A stretch of DNA of 64,000 nt from Camarhynchus parvulus (taxonomy: Eukaryota; Chordata; Aves; Passeriformes; Thraupidae). This document shows positions 25,476 through 38,629 of the stretch, piece by piece. The position numbers were made by a program, and so were the translations under genes. How positions within the stretch are numbered: the stretch's first letter is position 1; each line of letters starts with the position of its first letter. The notes beneath the pieces are model-generated. The model made no database searches and was not told where the DNA came from. It saw nothing but the letters and a program-made list of their open reading frames with translations. The DNA lies in contig NC_044577.1 of assembly GCF_901933205.1 (NCBI RefSeq), forward strand, positions 744,001-808,000, read 5' to 3'.

Positions 25476-26748
25476 TGGTGGCTCTGCCTCCTACTTTGGT
25501 CCCCAGGGGGATGGGGAAAAGAAAAGCCTCTTGGGGAATGCTGAGTGTTTGGAAGAAAGATTCACACTCAGATGCCTTTGAAAGCTCCGTGCAGTAATTC
25601 CAGGGTGGAACAGAGATCAGGCTCAGGAAAGGAGAGGGAGATCAGGCTTGGGAAAGAACAAACGTGGGGTGAAGCAGAGCAGCAGGGGCTGCTCAGGTGA
25701 AGATCAAAGGAGAAGGGCAGGTTCAGGGAGCCAGCTCTGGAGCCAGGGATGTCTCTGGCTGCCCTGTCCCTCCCTGCACAGGTGTCCCTCTGTTTGGACA
25801 GCTGTCCCTGCCCCAAGGGGTCAGTGCTGGTGGCTGGGAAGCTCCCGGGGCTCTCCAGGGCAGCCTGGAGCCTGTGTGTGGTCAGGGCTCCTTCTCTCCC
25901 AGAGCCAGGGATTGAACAGAGCACCACTGAGGAACTCGAAATGCTCCAGAAGGAGGAGAAATGGGAGCTGGGAATTCGGCACTGAGGCTGCCCGGGGCAC
26001 CAGAATGAATCAATAGGGTTTATTTTAATTTTTAAAGCAGAAATGAGGGATGTAGCTGCACTTAAAGCCTGTCCCAAAAGTCTTCATCCTTTCTGAAGCT
26101 GAAAAGGCAACCAGAGCATCCCAGATGCCCCCAGCTCACTGCAGGGCAGCAAAAGCAGGAGAGAAGAGCCATCACTCCACAGGAATGAAGGGTTTGTCCC
26201 CCTGTTTGTCACCTGGGTCAGCATCTCAGGACAAACATCTCACACTGCTGCTCACCTTCCTGAAGGCCAGAGTAATTTTTTGATCCTCCCGAGCCCAGAG
26301 GGCAGCTCAGCTCGTGAGGCCACAGTGTCCCTGTCTGAGACTCCTCTCACCCTTCTAATTTCCCTCAGCACTTCGCCCTGCCCTCAAAACTTTACTTCAC
26401 TTGTTGGGTTTGGCACCCCCTTTGTACTATTTTTGGAGGAGTTCAGAACATCTTTCTGACTTTGGCCATCTTCTTCCTGTGATTATTAATAATATTTTTC
26501 CTTCCAGACGCTGGCCTCGTTCCCATGTTGGCTGCAAGGTTTCAATAGTCGTTTAATTCAGCCTTCCTCTCATTCCAGGAGCACCTTCTCACAGCACTGC
26601 TAATGAGGAAAATCCATGGAAAATCAAAATTTGGGTACCCAGGGGTTGGGAAAGCACCTTGAAATATGTCCCTGAGTATGTTTTGTCCCATAAATGCTTG
26701 CTCTCCTTCTTCCATGTGCCTGGTAGGACACAAGGAAGATCCCTAACA
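25476..26748. other. Intergenic, no gene seen
   Basis: Unique sequence; no splice-supported exon, no recognised mobile element. Confidence 0.5.
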
Positions 26749-27122
26749 CCTCAGAAGGCTTAAAATGCAATCTTTCCCCTTCAAAATCCGGGATCAGCTT
26801 CCTGCAGTGGGGTACTCATGTTTGAACACGTGGGATCTCTTGGCTGGCTCACATTTGGGACCAGCCAAGGGCTCACCTTCGGAGCCCCAGGAGCCAGGAG
26901 AGGTTCCAAGGAAACAAGAGGAGACCTCATACAACACAGGGAGATTCCCCAGCATCTCAGAAGGGTTGAAATACAGTTTTTACTCCTTGAAAAGCTGGGA
27001 TCTGGCAGCCTCCAGAGCGGGACATCCATGTTAGAGCAAAAAGGATCTCCGGAACAAGCCTCCCCCATTTGGGACCAGCCAAGGGTTTCCTTTTGGAGCC
27101 CCAGGAACTAAGGGATGACCTG
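26749..27122. repeat. Diverged tandem duplication, two copies of about 180 bp
   Basis: Copy 1 (about 26749-26926) and copy 2 (about 26936-27122) share CATTTGGGACCAGCCAAGGG, GGAGCCCCAGGA and the CTCAGAAGG start. Divergence is considerable, with small indels. Confidence 0.75.
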
Positions 27123-29149
27123 AGGTCCCAGCAAGGAAAAAAAAAAAAGTAAGGGACAAGGGAGATAAACAGAAAAAAGAGTCTGGAAGAAGCAATAGGT
27201 ATTCCTGAACCTGACAAATATGACAAATATTCCTTCTCCTCTGTGGTACTGGCACTCTGTCTCCTCTCCTTCAACCCTGAGACTGCAACATTCCCAACCC
27301 GCATCCCTCCCTCAGTTCCCCAGAAATCCGCACCTTCCCTCCTCCCAAACCTCCACCTTTCCTCCTGCCTCTGTGTGTGTGTGTGTGTGTCCCCTTACAC
27401 ACAAAATTAGCCAGCAGCATCTTGGGGGGAAAATCTACAACTATTTTAAAGGGATTGATGGGAAAATAAGGTCCTTGCCAAAGGAGCACGAGCCAAGTGA
27501 TGTTATTCCCAACAGGCTCCCCAGAGGCAGGGAAGTGCTTTCAGCAATGAAATAACACAGCCTGTGTTGGGACCCCCTCCCACCTTCCCTGGATTGAGCA
27601 GCACGATGAGATCTTAAGGCACCACTGGGTTTTCCAATAATGAACCAAGGAAAACCTTCATTTTGGGCACCTGGGCTCTGACACAAGGCAGGCTCCTGCC
27701 TCCACAGAAAGGTGAAAATTCCTTTCTTTGTTTGAGTTTGATGTTCCTGCCTGCTCTGCCAGAAGCTCTCCTTGCCCTCCACAGGCTTGCACCGCGCAGC
27801 AAGTGCTGCTACACGGAACATCAATTAAACAATCCAAGGGGATTTATCCCACTGGGTGAAAACAAGATGAAATTCAGGTTCTTTCCTATTTCAGCTCGAA
27901 ATGAAGCAAATTTTGCCTTCTCTTTGGGGTGAAACTGAAGCACAAAGAAAAAAACCTGGGGGGCAAGGAAAAGGAAACCAGGTAAGCAGGGTGGCTTTTT
28001 TCCTGATCTCACGTCACCCCAAACCACATAAACCAAACGCTGAACTCAGAGCTGAGCTTCAACGTGGCTCCAACCACATGCAATTAGCCCAATTAAAGGA
28101 ATTTTTCTAAGTCCCTGTTAGGTCCTGCCAGCATTTTAAGTGGGAGCAAACTTGCTTTGCCAGCAGATGTTGCCACTTTTGCAGCAGGGGCTGGAGTTTG
28201 GGGCCGTGTTCTCGGAAAAGTTGCGTGCTCGGGCCGTGAGGAAACGCAGGGAAAAGGTTCCCTAGTCAAGATGAAATACATTAAAAAAAGCTCACATGCT
28301 CCCTGATCATGCTGTGCCAGGCATCAGGGAATGTGACCAGCTGAAATTGCCTCCCAAAAAATAAAAGCAAGGGGGCGGTGGGACTGCTGGAACCCGGGAT
28401 TATTGAAAAAGAAAACAAAACCTGGAAACGTTCGCCCAACGAAACCAGATTTCGGTGATTATTTTGTAATTATTCATGGTTGGAGGGACGGGAAAAAAAA
28501 TCCAGGATTTAAATGGGCTTATTTGTTTGTTTGTTTGAGTCCAAATGCTAATGGTGATGGTTAATGGGAATAAAGAGAAAAAAAAAGGGAAGAGATGTGT
28601 ATAATTGGCATGCAGTGCATTAGTTCCCAAGTCAACCAGCAAAACCGGTGTTATCACTGTGGGCCCTGTGTGGATTTTATTCCTGAATCTGTCTTTCAAA
28701 TCCTGGGTGCTGTCCAGGAATTACTCTAATAAAAAAAAAAAAAAAATTAAAATATATCCTGGAGGGTTTAGGAAATACATTTCCCTGTACACCATACTCC
28801 ATCAATGATGCTGGCATGGAGAACAAGGGGAAAAAGCCCATTTCTTTCTCATTTTTTGTAAGAAAATCGATTTAAGAATGATTCTGAGCTGCTCTGAAAT
28901 GGCTCTGTGCCCCTTGGAAGTTCTGCCTTCAACCTAAAGGGATCTCAGGAGTCCAGGAGTAGTGGTGAGCAACAGAACTGGTGGCTTGACAAGCCTGAGG
29001 CAGGATGTGAGGACTCAAGGCTCCCCTCATGCTCCCTGGCATCCTTGTCTGCTGTCTGTGAATATCCAAGGAAAATTATTCTGCAGACTCCTCAGCTGGG
29101 CAGCTGCTCTTCAGGACAAACCAGCAGCACTGCACACACCAAACACAGC
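27123..29149. other. Intergenic, no gene seen
   Basis: No gene recognised. Holds a GT microsatellite (27371-27390), poly-A (28731-28745), and a repeat-free AT-rich block (28390-28620; GTAATTATTCATGG, GCTAATGGTGATGG) that could be regulatory. Confidence 0.45.
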
Positions 29150-29415
29150 ATCCCAGAGTGGTTTGGGATGGAAGGGACCTTCAAGCTCATCCCATTCCAC
29201 TCCTGCCATGGGCAGGGACACCTTCCATCATCCCAGGCTGCTCAAAGCCCTGTCCAGCCTGGTCTTGGACACTTCCAGGGATCCAGGGGCAGCCACAGCT
29301 TCTCTGGGCCTCCCAGGGAACAATTCCTTCCCAATATCCCAATCCATCCTTTCCCTCTGGCAATGGGAAGCCATTCCCTGTGTCCTGACTGCTGTCCAAG
29401 TCCCCCCTCCATGGT
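29150..29415 (-). mobile_element. CR1 LINE 3' fragment
   Basis: Starts TTTGGGATGGAAGGGACCTT and continues CTTCCAGGGATCCAGGGGCA and TTCCTTCCCAATATCCCAAT, the reverse complement of a CR1 3' end. Confidence 0.88.
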
Positions 29416-32400
29416 CAACAACAAAACCACCAGCTCAGACCATTGTCCTGATGGCTTGGGAGGTGACAGGTCTTCCCAATGTCCATCAGTGATTTAGGAA
29501 CACACATTCCCCTGACACCTGAGACATTTAAGGGCCTCTGAAAGTGCCCAAGCAGGAATGGAAAAGCCCAAACTCTCTCTGCTCCTCAGAGCGTGGCCTT
29601 GCACTGACTCAGACCGAGACCTCGCAGGGTCCCAGATGTGATGTCCCAGACATCCCGAATGGTGGCACAGCCATTCCTGGCCCCTGGAACAGCAGCCACT
29701 GCCCAAGGCTGTTCCTGTTTCTTGTTGGAAGCAGCCCTAGCCACGAACAAACACCAGGGGTGGGCACTGAAGCATCCGTGGAGCTGCCCTGGGTTACTCC
29801 AGACAGATGTGCCAGAGGTCCTGGATCCTTCTGGTGCAGCACTGGGAGACTTGGCAGCCCAGCTCAGCAGCCCTAAAGTGGTGACATCTTTGAGCAATTC
29901 ACTCCAGTCTGGCATGTCTGGAGCATTTTTTGCATCCTGAGACCTCGTCCTGGCCCCTGTGGATTGAACTCGGAGAGGGCAGTGTCCTGCTCCTGCAGCG
30001 GGGCCTGAGGGAGAGCTGGGAGTGCAACCACAGCCAGAGAGAGGGGACAACTCCCTGTGGGCAAGGACAAACAGGTACAGGGATTCATCTTCTGCAGACA
30101 TGGCCAAGAAATCCTCTTTCCTCAGGAAAAGGACAGTTTTGGGGGAAAGGCTGCAGGAGCCTGCTGGGATGGCAGGTGCTGACCACAGGAGCAGCAGCCT
30201 CCTCTTCTGTCCCTGCCCACCTTGCCTGCTGCCCCAAGGATGCTCCGTGCTTCCAAAGGGATCCAGACCCACCTGGTGGTCCTGGTGGTGGGAAAGATCC
30301 CCTTCAGGCCCATTTTGATGGGGGCACTTTAACAAACCCCACCTTGCAGCTGCCAGCAGGCACTGGCATTAGCTGGATTTATAGCCAAGCTTTATCTGTT
30401 GCCTGCAATTCTAATTTGCGGCTCATAGGCCATAAAATTCCAAGTTTTCCAGGCAGGGAGAAAAAAAAAAAGTGACGATTGACTGTTACTGCTGCCTCTT
30501 TTTTCCTTTTTTCTTCTTTTTTTTTTCCACTGGAGCTGTTCCTTGTGCAGTTGTAACCAAATGGTAACCAAATAGACTCTCTAATGGCCAGCACTGTTTA
30601 TTCCAAAACAGTATGGATTTTCCATTTGTGATTCAAAAACCATAGGGTGTCACTTTCCCCGCTTGGCATGAGGCAAGGTCAAGCTTTGGGGATGCAGAGA
30701 GGATCCTGAGGAAAACTGTCCCTGCCTGAAGGAGAATCCCTGAGAATTAAACTGCCTTTCACTGTGGGTGAATGATGGATTTTTTAAAAAGCATCTCCAG
30801 CCTAAGCTGCAAACCAGCCATTGGTTTCCCAAAGTGAGTATTTATTAGACCCTGCACAGCTCAATGCTTTTTATTCCCACTTAAAAATCTATTTTTCTTG
30901 GTCAAGCTTCCATTTACACTGGAAATGGGATTTTGAAACGAGCTTCATCAATAGCACCCAGCCCACCACACACCAGGGATGCTTCCTCTGTCATTCCCAC
31001 GTGGAATGACAGAGCCCTGCTGAGCTCCACCTGCTTCCATCCTGCGATTTGGGGGCTGTGGAGCAAAGTTCCTCTCCCTCCTGACCCAGGAGGAAATTTG
31101 GCAGCATTTTAGGACTCCAAAACGGGTTGCAAAGCTGCAGGAACCCAAAGGAAGGTGGGTGGAGGGAAACACAGCAGCTCAGAAAGATGCAGTTTGTCAG
31201 GTGTGGGATTCTCCACATTCCCATGAATTCTGAAAGCCTGGAAAAACACTGGCATGTTTGCCTTGCTGAGGTGGGTAAAGCATTCAGGCTCTGGTGCATT
31301 ATTCAGCGCAGGTAGATCAGGGATTTGGGCTTGGATGTCCAGGAAGGTGTGGAGTGATGCAAATGAAGGCTCGGGAGAGAAGAGCCAGGTGGGATCAGAT
31401 CCTACCCCAGCAACACGGGAAAGACCCCACAGAAAGGACAACCTCAGCAATAGCAAGGGAGATTTGGGGAAGCTTTTTTGTGAGGAGCACCAAGAATGGG
31501 AATAAAATGCAGGAGAAGAGGGTGGGGCTCCTGGGAAAGAGGCACAGAGCACATCCCTGGGAATAGGTTAGACCAGGAACAGGGTGAGTGCTGGGCTGGG
31601 CTGGGCAGCAGAACAGAGTCCAGCCCAGGCACAGCTCAAGGGAGCACAAAGCATTTTGGCAAGCAGAGCCTCCCCAGGAGCCAAAGGGCAGAGCAGGGAA
31701 GCTTCCTTGCAGGCCAATTACCTCGGCAGGAATCTAAAAGATATTCCCATTGCCTGCGAAGCCGCGAGCCAAGTCTGGTGTTTGTTTGTGTCTGTGTTTA
31801 TTTCTCAGAGTGTTTCTTTCCCTGCACCCCAGGGAACTGGCTGGATGCAAGCTCTGGCCTTCTCATGGAATAAGAATTAACTCCTGGATCTTGGCAGCAC
31901 CGGCCAGAGACCGGCTCCTGCTGAATTGCAGCCTGACGCAAGTCCCATGAGCCACAACATACCCAAAAATCAACTTCTGCCTGTCCCTCATCTGCCTGGA
32001 GACCCAAAAAGCCCAGGCCCCCTCTGTGCCCTGGTTCCGTGCTGCAGCGTGGGGCTCTCAGCGCTGCTTGGGCACCTGCTGCACCCAGGCCACTCAGAAC
32101 TTGAAGTGCCCACAATCCACGGCTCCTTGTCCACTTTGCAGGTGAACAGAGGGGCAAAAATCAAGAGTGAAAGGTGCAGCAATAAAGTTTGCCCAGGTCC
32201 AGTTTCTCACGGGGCTTTGGAAGTCCTGAACCCATGAAAATCTTCTGGTACAAACTGGTTTTGTTTCTCCAGCAGGCGACGTCACCTTGCACGAAGGGAG
32301 GCTCTGACCCATCCTTTGAGCAGCTAATTGTGCTGCTAGGAGAGGGTGAGTAAGAGCTGAAACACGTGGGGACTTCAGCATTCGGGGCCATTTGGTGAAA

Positions 32401-33074
32401 AATCCTCTCTCCCTGTCCCCAGTGGGGCTAAGCCAACGTCAGCACTCGGCAGCTGCAGGGAAATGAATTGCTGGGCTGGACTTCCCGCACGCTGGGGTGA
32501 ATCACAGCCACCAGACGTGGCACTCATCCACAGCAACCAGCCTGGACTCGGGGAGTCTGGGCACAGAGATGTGATGGAAAAACCCTGAGTTCGAGGAGAA
32601 AACGGCTTGGATGTTCCCGTGGGATCTGAGCCATGCCAAGCTGGAGAGCTCATGGCTCCATCCCCCGTGTGGGATGCAGAGGAGGCCAAGAGGCAGCTTT
32701 GGACATTGGGAATGAAAAGTGGTGATGAACTGATGGAGACACCTGCACAGGGACATGGGGAATCCCGTCAGGAGGAGGGAGCTGTGGGCCTGACCCCTGA
32801 GCAGCACTCTGGGCTGTGGAACCAGCTCCATTTGGGAGGAACGGTGGTCTCAGGAAGCACGCGAGATCCATCTGATTTGTAATCCAATCCTCGGGTGACA
32901 TTCATGGCATGGGAACTGTTTTCCATGGAAACCTATCTGCAGGAGGACATCCATGCCAGATGCCTTGATTTAATCAGCCCATGTAATATCCTCAGCTACA
33001 TTCCAACATCTGACCCCTGCTAACCAGATCGGGCACTTCAAAGCCGGGAGAACTTTTTTAGTGCCCAGGAAAAG
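29416..33074. other. Intergenic, no gene seen
   Basis: Unique sequence of fairly high GC. A minus-strand open frame of 249 aa (29586-30335) shows no domain I recognise. A short palindrome lies at 30986-31014. No other structure seen. Confidence 0.5.
30986..31014. repeat. Short palindrome centred on CACGTG
   Basis: Arms CTCTGTCATTCC and GGAATGACAGAG (12 bp, perfect) flank CACGT, so an E-box CACGTG sits at the centre with one surplus C. Confidence 0.9.
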
Positions 33075-33295
33075 AACCATGGGATCTCCAGAACTGCAAG
33101 AGAGCCACAAGGATCATGGAGTCCAACCCCTGGCCCTGCACAGACACCCCAACAATCCCAGCCTGTGCATCCCTGAGAGCAGTGTCCAAACGCTCCTGGA
33201 GCTCTGGCAGCCTTGGAACTGGGACCATTCCCTCAGGAGCCTGGGCAGTGCCCAGCACCCTCTGGGGGAAGAGTTTTTCCTTTAGCTGGATGGGC
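33075..33295 (-). mobile_element. CR1 LINE 3' fragment (second subfamily)
   Basis: ATGGAGTCCAACCCCTGGCC, CCTGCACAGACACCCCAACA, GTGCCCAGCACCCTCTGGGG in reverse-complement CR1 order. Confidence 0.8.
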
Positions 33296-33864
33296 ACCAT
33301 AGTTGGGAACCAAAGTGAAAGTCCAGCCGAGGCTTCCCTGTGAATTCTGTGCTGGTTCAGAGTGGCCATGATGCATTTTCACCATGACTGTGTGGCATTT
33401 TGAATGCTCTCTTGTGGGAAGCCAGCACAAACCTGCAGCTGCTCACAGCAGCACAAAGCTCAGAGTTCCAGAAGTCAGAATGTACAAATAATCTCTAATT
33501 CTCCCGTGGTTTTTTTGTCTTTGGATAGCACAGAAATGTGGTATTTATGTTTACCTGCACCTTCTGGCCTCTCTTGATGCACAGACACATCCACAGAGGG
33601 AACAGGAACAAGGTTCCCAGCAATGGGAACAGTAAAACTTCCTGGCCTTGTTTGCGTTGGCACAACGGCTCCTGCTGACATCTCTGCATCCTTCACGGTC
33701 CACCATGCATGAAACATCCCGGGTTATCACTGAGCTGAAAGTTGATGGATCCAGCCCAAAATTTGCTGAACACCCAGCAAGAACAACTCCCAGCAAAAGG
33801 GACCAGACACTGTCTCGGGCTGCTGGGTCAAAAATAGCTCTCGATTGTCAGATCTCACAGCTGG

Positions 33865-33945
33865 CCCATGGCAAGGGGTGGGGTGAGATGGGCTCCAAGG
33901 TCCCTTCCAGCCCATCAAATCCCTCTGGGATTCCAGAATGCTTCA
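33865..33945 (+). mobile_element. CR1 LINE 3' tail
   Basis: GGGCTCCAAGGTCCCTTCCA followed by CTCTGGGATTCCAG. Confidence 0.65.
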
Positions 33946-34184
33946 GCTTGGACAAAGTTTGCACTAATGGAGGTTGGTAATTAAAGGACCTGATACTAAA
34001 TGGAACTTAGGACAACTGGGAATTCCTGCTTGCCTAATGGTATTTATAGGATTTATTGGTCGCTTGGATGAAGGTAAAGCCTTGAACACCTTCAGACAAC
34101 AGTCTTACAATCTATTTATTACAAAGCCAAATTCCTTTCCAGCTCAGTAAGGTGGACCTGGAGGTGAATGTCCAGGAGCGACAG

Positions 34185-34400
34185 GCACCTTCCACAGTCC
34201 CAGGGTGCTCCAAGATCTGTCCAGCCTGCCCTTGGACACTTCAGGGATCCAGGGGCAGCCACAGCCTCTCTGAGCAACCTCAGGGCCTCCCCATCCTCAC
34301 AGGGAAGAATTCCTTCCCAATATCCCATCTATCCCTGCCCTCTGGCAGTGGGAAGCCATTCCCCCCTGTCCTGGCACTCCAGGTCCCTGTAAACACTCCT
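34185..34400 (-). mobile_element. CR1 LINE 3' fragment
   Basis: CACTTCAGGGATCCAGGGGC, then AAGAATTCCTTCCCAATATC and GTGGGAAGCCATTCCCCCCT, reverse-complement CR1. Confidence 0.8.
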
Positions 34401-34729
34401 TGCGTAAAGATAAGATCAAAAGGATGAAAATTCCAGAAGCTGCTCCCACACTGATAGAAAATGCTCAATAGCTAAAATTATCCCCCAAAAAAGAAACTTT
34501 TGGTAAAAAACTGCATCGTGTGGGAAGTGAAACAAGGGGTGAACCCGTGAATACATCCCAACTGCAAACAAAAGCAGGCTCAGAAACACTCACCAAACAA
34601 TCCAGCCCACTCCATGTGCCTCCTAAATCTCCCGTGCCTCCAGTGGGTACCACAGGCTCTCAGTGCCGTGAGCGACACCACAACGTGGGGCTAACAGCAC
34701 TCAGTGCTCTAAAAGCTGTTCCTTAATTT

Positions 34730-34870
34730 AACTTCCAATTTATGGAGGCATTTTACCATCCTTCAACTCTCATTTTCTCTGAGGAAACGCAGGCCCCGCT
34801 TTTGCGAAACGTTAAAATAAATGGATGTCGCCAAATTATTAAAATGAAAGGCAAGTGCAGGGCTGGCCAA
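34730..34870. promoter_or_regulatory. Candidate conserved noncoding element
   Basis: Repeat-free, with CTTTTGCGAAACGTTAAAAT and GTCGCCAAATTATTAAAATG between repeat-dense neighbours. Weak, composition-based call. Confidence 0.2.
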
Positions 34871-35134
34871 GCAGATCATGGCTGGAGCCCAGCTTCCCAA
34901 ATTCCCCGAGCAGCTTTCAGCTGATTGTGGAAAGGCGCCATCAGCAGGAATGCCATGTCTGCAAGCATCACCTCACCCTGGTGTGTTTGGAAAGCTCATG
35001 GACAGCCTGTGCCACGGGGAGGGGAGCGTGCACGGCTCGTCCATCATCCTGATGCCTTGGGGGGGATGGCTGGAGCCATAAATCAACAAAGCTCTGCTGC
35101 TCCATCCTACCCATCCCGCCTTCATTTATCTCTC

Positions 35135-35290
35135 CGCGCCGGATCGTGGAATCGCAGACCGCTGTGGGACGGAAAAGATCTAAAAACCCGTCCTGTTCCA
35201 CGCCCTGCCGTGAGCAGGGACACCTTCCACGCGGCTGCTCCGAGCCTGGCTGGCCCCACTTTGGAGTTTTCAGAGCCTTTTTAGGAGCAA
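35135..35290 (-). mobile_element. CR1 LINE 3' fragment, CpG-rich copy
   Basis: GATCGTGGAATCGCAGACCG, then GTGAGCAGGGACACCTTCCA. Many CpGs survive, so it is a relatively young or weakly methylated copy. Confidence 0.75.
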
Positions 35291-35530
35291 GGCCGTGGTG
35301 GCACACGTGGACTCCTGGCCAGGCAGGCTGGGGCTGGCTGAGTTTCTGCTGGAAAGCTGCGCCGTGCCTCTCACAAACACCAGATGCTCCAGGCCGGGGA
35401 AACAAAGAGCACTTTCCTGTAAACAACAGCACACTGCAGCCCTCTGCCAGGCACCAACAATGGGAACAGCAAAACACGTGAAAGGAGGTGGAAAACAGAG
35501 CAGTGCACGTGGGCTGGGGTGGGGAGAAGT

Positions 35531-35690
35531 GTGGGATGCAGAGGGAAAAATGGGAAGGGTGCTGGATGCAGGTGGGGGAATGGGAAAGGTGCTGGATGCA
35601 GGTGGGAGAATGGAAAGGTGCTGGATGCAGGTGGGGGAATGGGAAAGGTGCTGGATGCAGAGGTAAGAATGGGAAAGGTGCTGGATGAGC
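35531..35690. repeat. 30-bp minisatellite, about 5 copies
   Basis: GCTGGATGCA recurs at 35561, 35591, 35620, 35650 and (as GCTGGATGAG) 35680, with GTGGGGGAATGGGAAAG between. Confidence 0.92.
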
Positions 35691-35754
35691 TCTGTGGGGG
35701 CTGCAGCCTCACTGTGCAGGGCTGGGGAGGGCTTGGGCAGCCACTGCCCTCTCC

Positions 35755-35892
35755 ATGAAATCCCAGAAAGTTGGGTAGGAAGGGACCTTAAAGCCCATCC
35801 CATTCCATCCCCTGCCATGAGCAGGGACAACTTCCACTATCCCAGGCTGCTCCAAGCCCTGTCCAACCTGGCCTTGGACACTTCCAGGGATG
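35755..35892 (-). mobile_element. CR1 LINE 3' fragment
   Basis: GGTAGGAAGGGACCTTAAAG, CTATCCCAGGCTGCTCCAAG and CTTGGACACTTCCAGGGATG in reverse-complement order. Confidence 0.85.
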
Positions 35893-38629
35893 GGACAACA
35901 AGAAATTTTCCTTCTTTTTTTTTCACAACCCTTTTCTTTCTTTTTCTTCACGGTTGCAAGTTGCAGGGGTCACAAAGAGCTCTTCTGGGAAGGAAGACAA
36001 GGCTGGAGGAGCTGATGGAGAGCAACAAGAATAAAAAGTTAAATAACTTGGGGCTTTCCCAGCAGCCCCTGGGGAGTGGGAACAACAGATCCTAGAGCAA
36101 ATGCTTTGAGACTGCCAGAGATTTGGTCAGGTCTCATAGCCCAGAGTGAATATTTGGGCATCACACAGTGCAAGAAGAAATATTTTCCTCGCTGCTGCAG
36201 ATCTTAGAATGAGATTAACGAGCGTGAGTAATAAGGAACATGTTGCAATGCTGTTATAAAAGCCAGGACAGGCTCCCAGGTGAGTCTGTCACACAGGAAA
36301 TTCAGTTAGAGGGGACCAGGAGTCCCAGCTTGCCTGTCCTGGAGGGCACAGGTAAATAACATTCAATTCCTTTAAACAATTCCATATTTAGTGTCCACAG
36401 ACTGGCAGCTCAGACACACAGATCTCGCCTGTTCGAGGAAAAATCTCCAGTTCCAAGCTGCAGTACAGAGATGATGCCACTGACCTGTGGGTACCAATTT
36501 GGGGTGGCCTGTGGGGAGATGCATGAAGAGGCAGGAGGGAGACACTCCAAATTAGAATAATATCAAGGCTGGAAGTGTTAAAATTTAAGATCAGGGCTTG
36601 TTTGGCTTTGTTTTTCATCACCATTATTCCAGACCATTTGATCCTTTTCTTCCAATTCAGGAAAAACTCTGGTTTTGCCTTCAGAGGAAACACTGGCACC
36701 AGATCAGACAAGCATCTCTCCTGAGTGAAAAAAGCAGGAATCCTAAAAAAGGGACTGTGCCCTTGCCTGGAGGCAGCTGCATGGACTAAATTCTCAGGTA
36801 CACATGCTAATTCCCAGCAAATACACAGTAACCAGCAGAAACTCTTGCTGCTCAAGCTTGCAGGGAGTTTTCCAGCGAAAAGGCCACAAAATAAAAAATA
36901 TTTGGAGGAATTACATCTACTTGCACGCCAAGACAAACTGAGGAGCTGCATTTCCAGAGCGACCAAGGGAGCAGGAGCAGGAATGAGAGGTTTAAAGAGC
37001 CCTCTTCAGCCCGGCGTGAAGGTGGAAAAGATTCAGGATGCCCTGAACATGGCCAGGGAGGGGCAAGGCAGGAGGTGGCAGCGGCGCTGTCCCTGTAACC
37101 CCAGGCAGGGACCGCGGTTCTCCGGCCCCCTCCAGTGGCTACAGGATCCAGCCTTTCCCAAATCCAGAGCCACCCTGCTCCTTTTTGGGCTGCAGGTGGA
37201 TCCACCTGCCCTCGGGTCTGATGCTGCTGCTGTCCCAAACCATTTTGACCCAGGGAAAAGCCAACAGGCACTGCTGGGCACTTCTGGAAGTGGCATTTTG
37301 TCCCCTCTGTTGTGTCCTGCCACAGTTTTCTTCACTGGAAGAGGAAGGGCTAAAAAGGTGCTGTAACTCAAGTTGGGGTAAAAAGGGCTTTACTTGACTC
37401 CAGGGATTGAAAAACGAGAAACAAACAAACAAAGAAAGCTCCAAAACCAACCAAAAAACCACTTCAACCCAACAGATGCCTTTTCCCCACCCTTTGCAAA
37501 ATGAGCAGGAAATTCTATTTGCATCCCAGCTACCAGCATCCCATACCCTGGAAATCCTCCCCTAGCAACAAAAACAAGAAAACCAATGTGAAAAGACAGC
37601 TTTGGAGCTGCTTGGCTGATTCCAGACCTGGTTTGGTTCTTCAAGCATTTTCCAAATCTTCTTATCCTGTCCCATTCAAGCTTCCAGCAAGGCCAGGCCA
37701 CACACACTTTATATATACGGCACAAATATAATGGGCACTTTTTCAATGGATGGGATGTACACTGCAGGAATGTTTAATTTCCCACCCACAGCTTCACAAA
37801 ACTCAATTTTTACTCTGAGCATGCCCCATGGACAACAATGGGAAAAAGAACACCTGTTCAAAATGGATTGCTTTGCTGCATAGGAGGGAATGGTGAAGTC
37901 CAAGCTAAGGCAAAAAGAAATGCTGTTTATATAGTGTGAAAGGATAGAAAGGTAGGAATTATTGAGATTTCTTACTGGAAGACTATTGTTCACTGGGTTT
38001 AAAAGGACAGGGTAAGGCACAGGATGCAGGGTTTTGCCCTATAGGACAGGACAATGAAGTCTTTGAATATCCTGAATCTATTTCAAGAGTATTATCTCTC
38101 TACACGTGAAAATTCCAAATTCTCTGTGTATTAAACCAGCTCAGCAAAGCTGGGTTTGAGTAGTCACAGCAACCCATCTCCACAGGGACTTCACTCCAAT
38201 AGAATCCTGTGCACTTACAGCTTAATTTCATGTGAGTTGTGCCCAGGTTGGACTCATTCCAGGCCCTCAAGCCAAAGGTTTGGCTATTTCCAGAGGCAAA
38301 GTCCCTCAGTGAAGATGGAAGCTGGAGGGATGATGCAGGCACTCCAAAGCCTCGATTCTGCACATCTCCAAGCCACTGATGACCCTCAGGCTGCTTTGCT
38401 GCTGCTGGGCTGGAAGAACCATCCTTAGACCTGGAGAGATCCACGCTCAGAGGAATCCTTTGGATGGGATCTCTAATTAACATTGTCACAGGCTCAGCTT
38501 CAATCACAGCCCAGACTTACATCAAGCACTGGGTTGAATCCATTCTCTCAATTTCTTTGGGCCACCCTCTGGCATTCCCACTGAGGAATATCAGCTCATT
38601 CACTGCAGCTCATTCCAGGTGGAACCACC
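35893..38629. other. Intergenic, no gene seen
   Basis: Unique sequence with no recognised exon; open frames up to 213 aa lack domains. A short TATATATA lies at 37710. Confidence 0.5.

Noticed and set aside
29586..30335. 249-aa minus-strand open frame
   Set aside because: No recognisable domain, no splice or promoter context, and overlapping open frames on the other strand. Probably chance in GC-rich DNA, though transcript data could revive it.
35531..35690. CRISPR-like array (about 30-bp regular repeats)
   Set aside because: The units are contiguous without unique spacers, and the genome is vertebrate; it is a minisatellite. The 39-bp array at 23961-24098 is rejected for the same reason.
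1..38600. TWIST2, expected downstream of ASB1 by synteny
   Set aside because: No bHLH coding sequence is visible on either strand; it probably lies outside the window.
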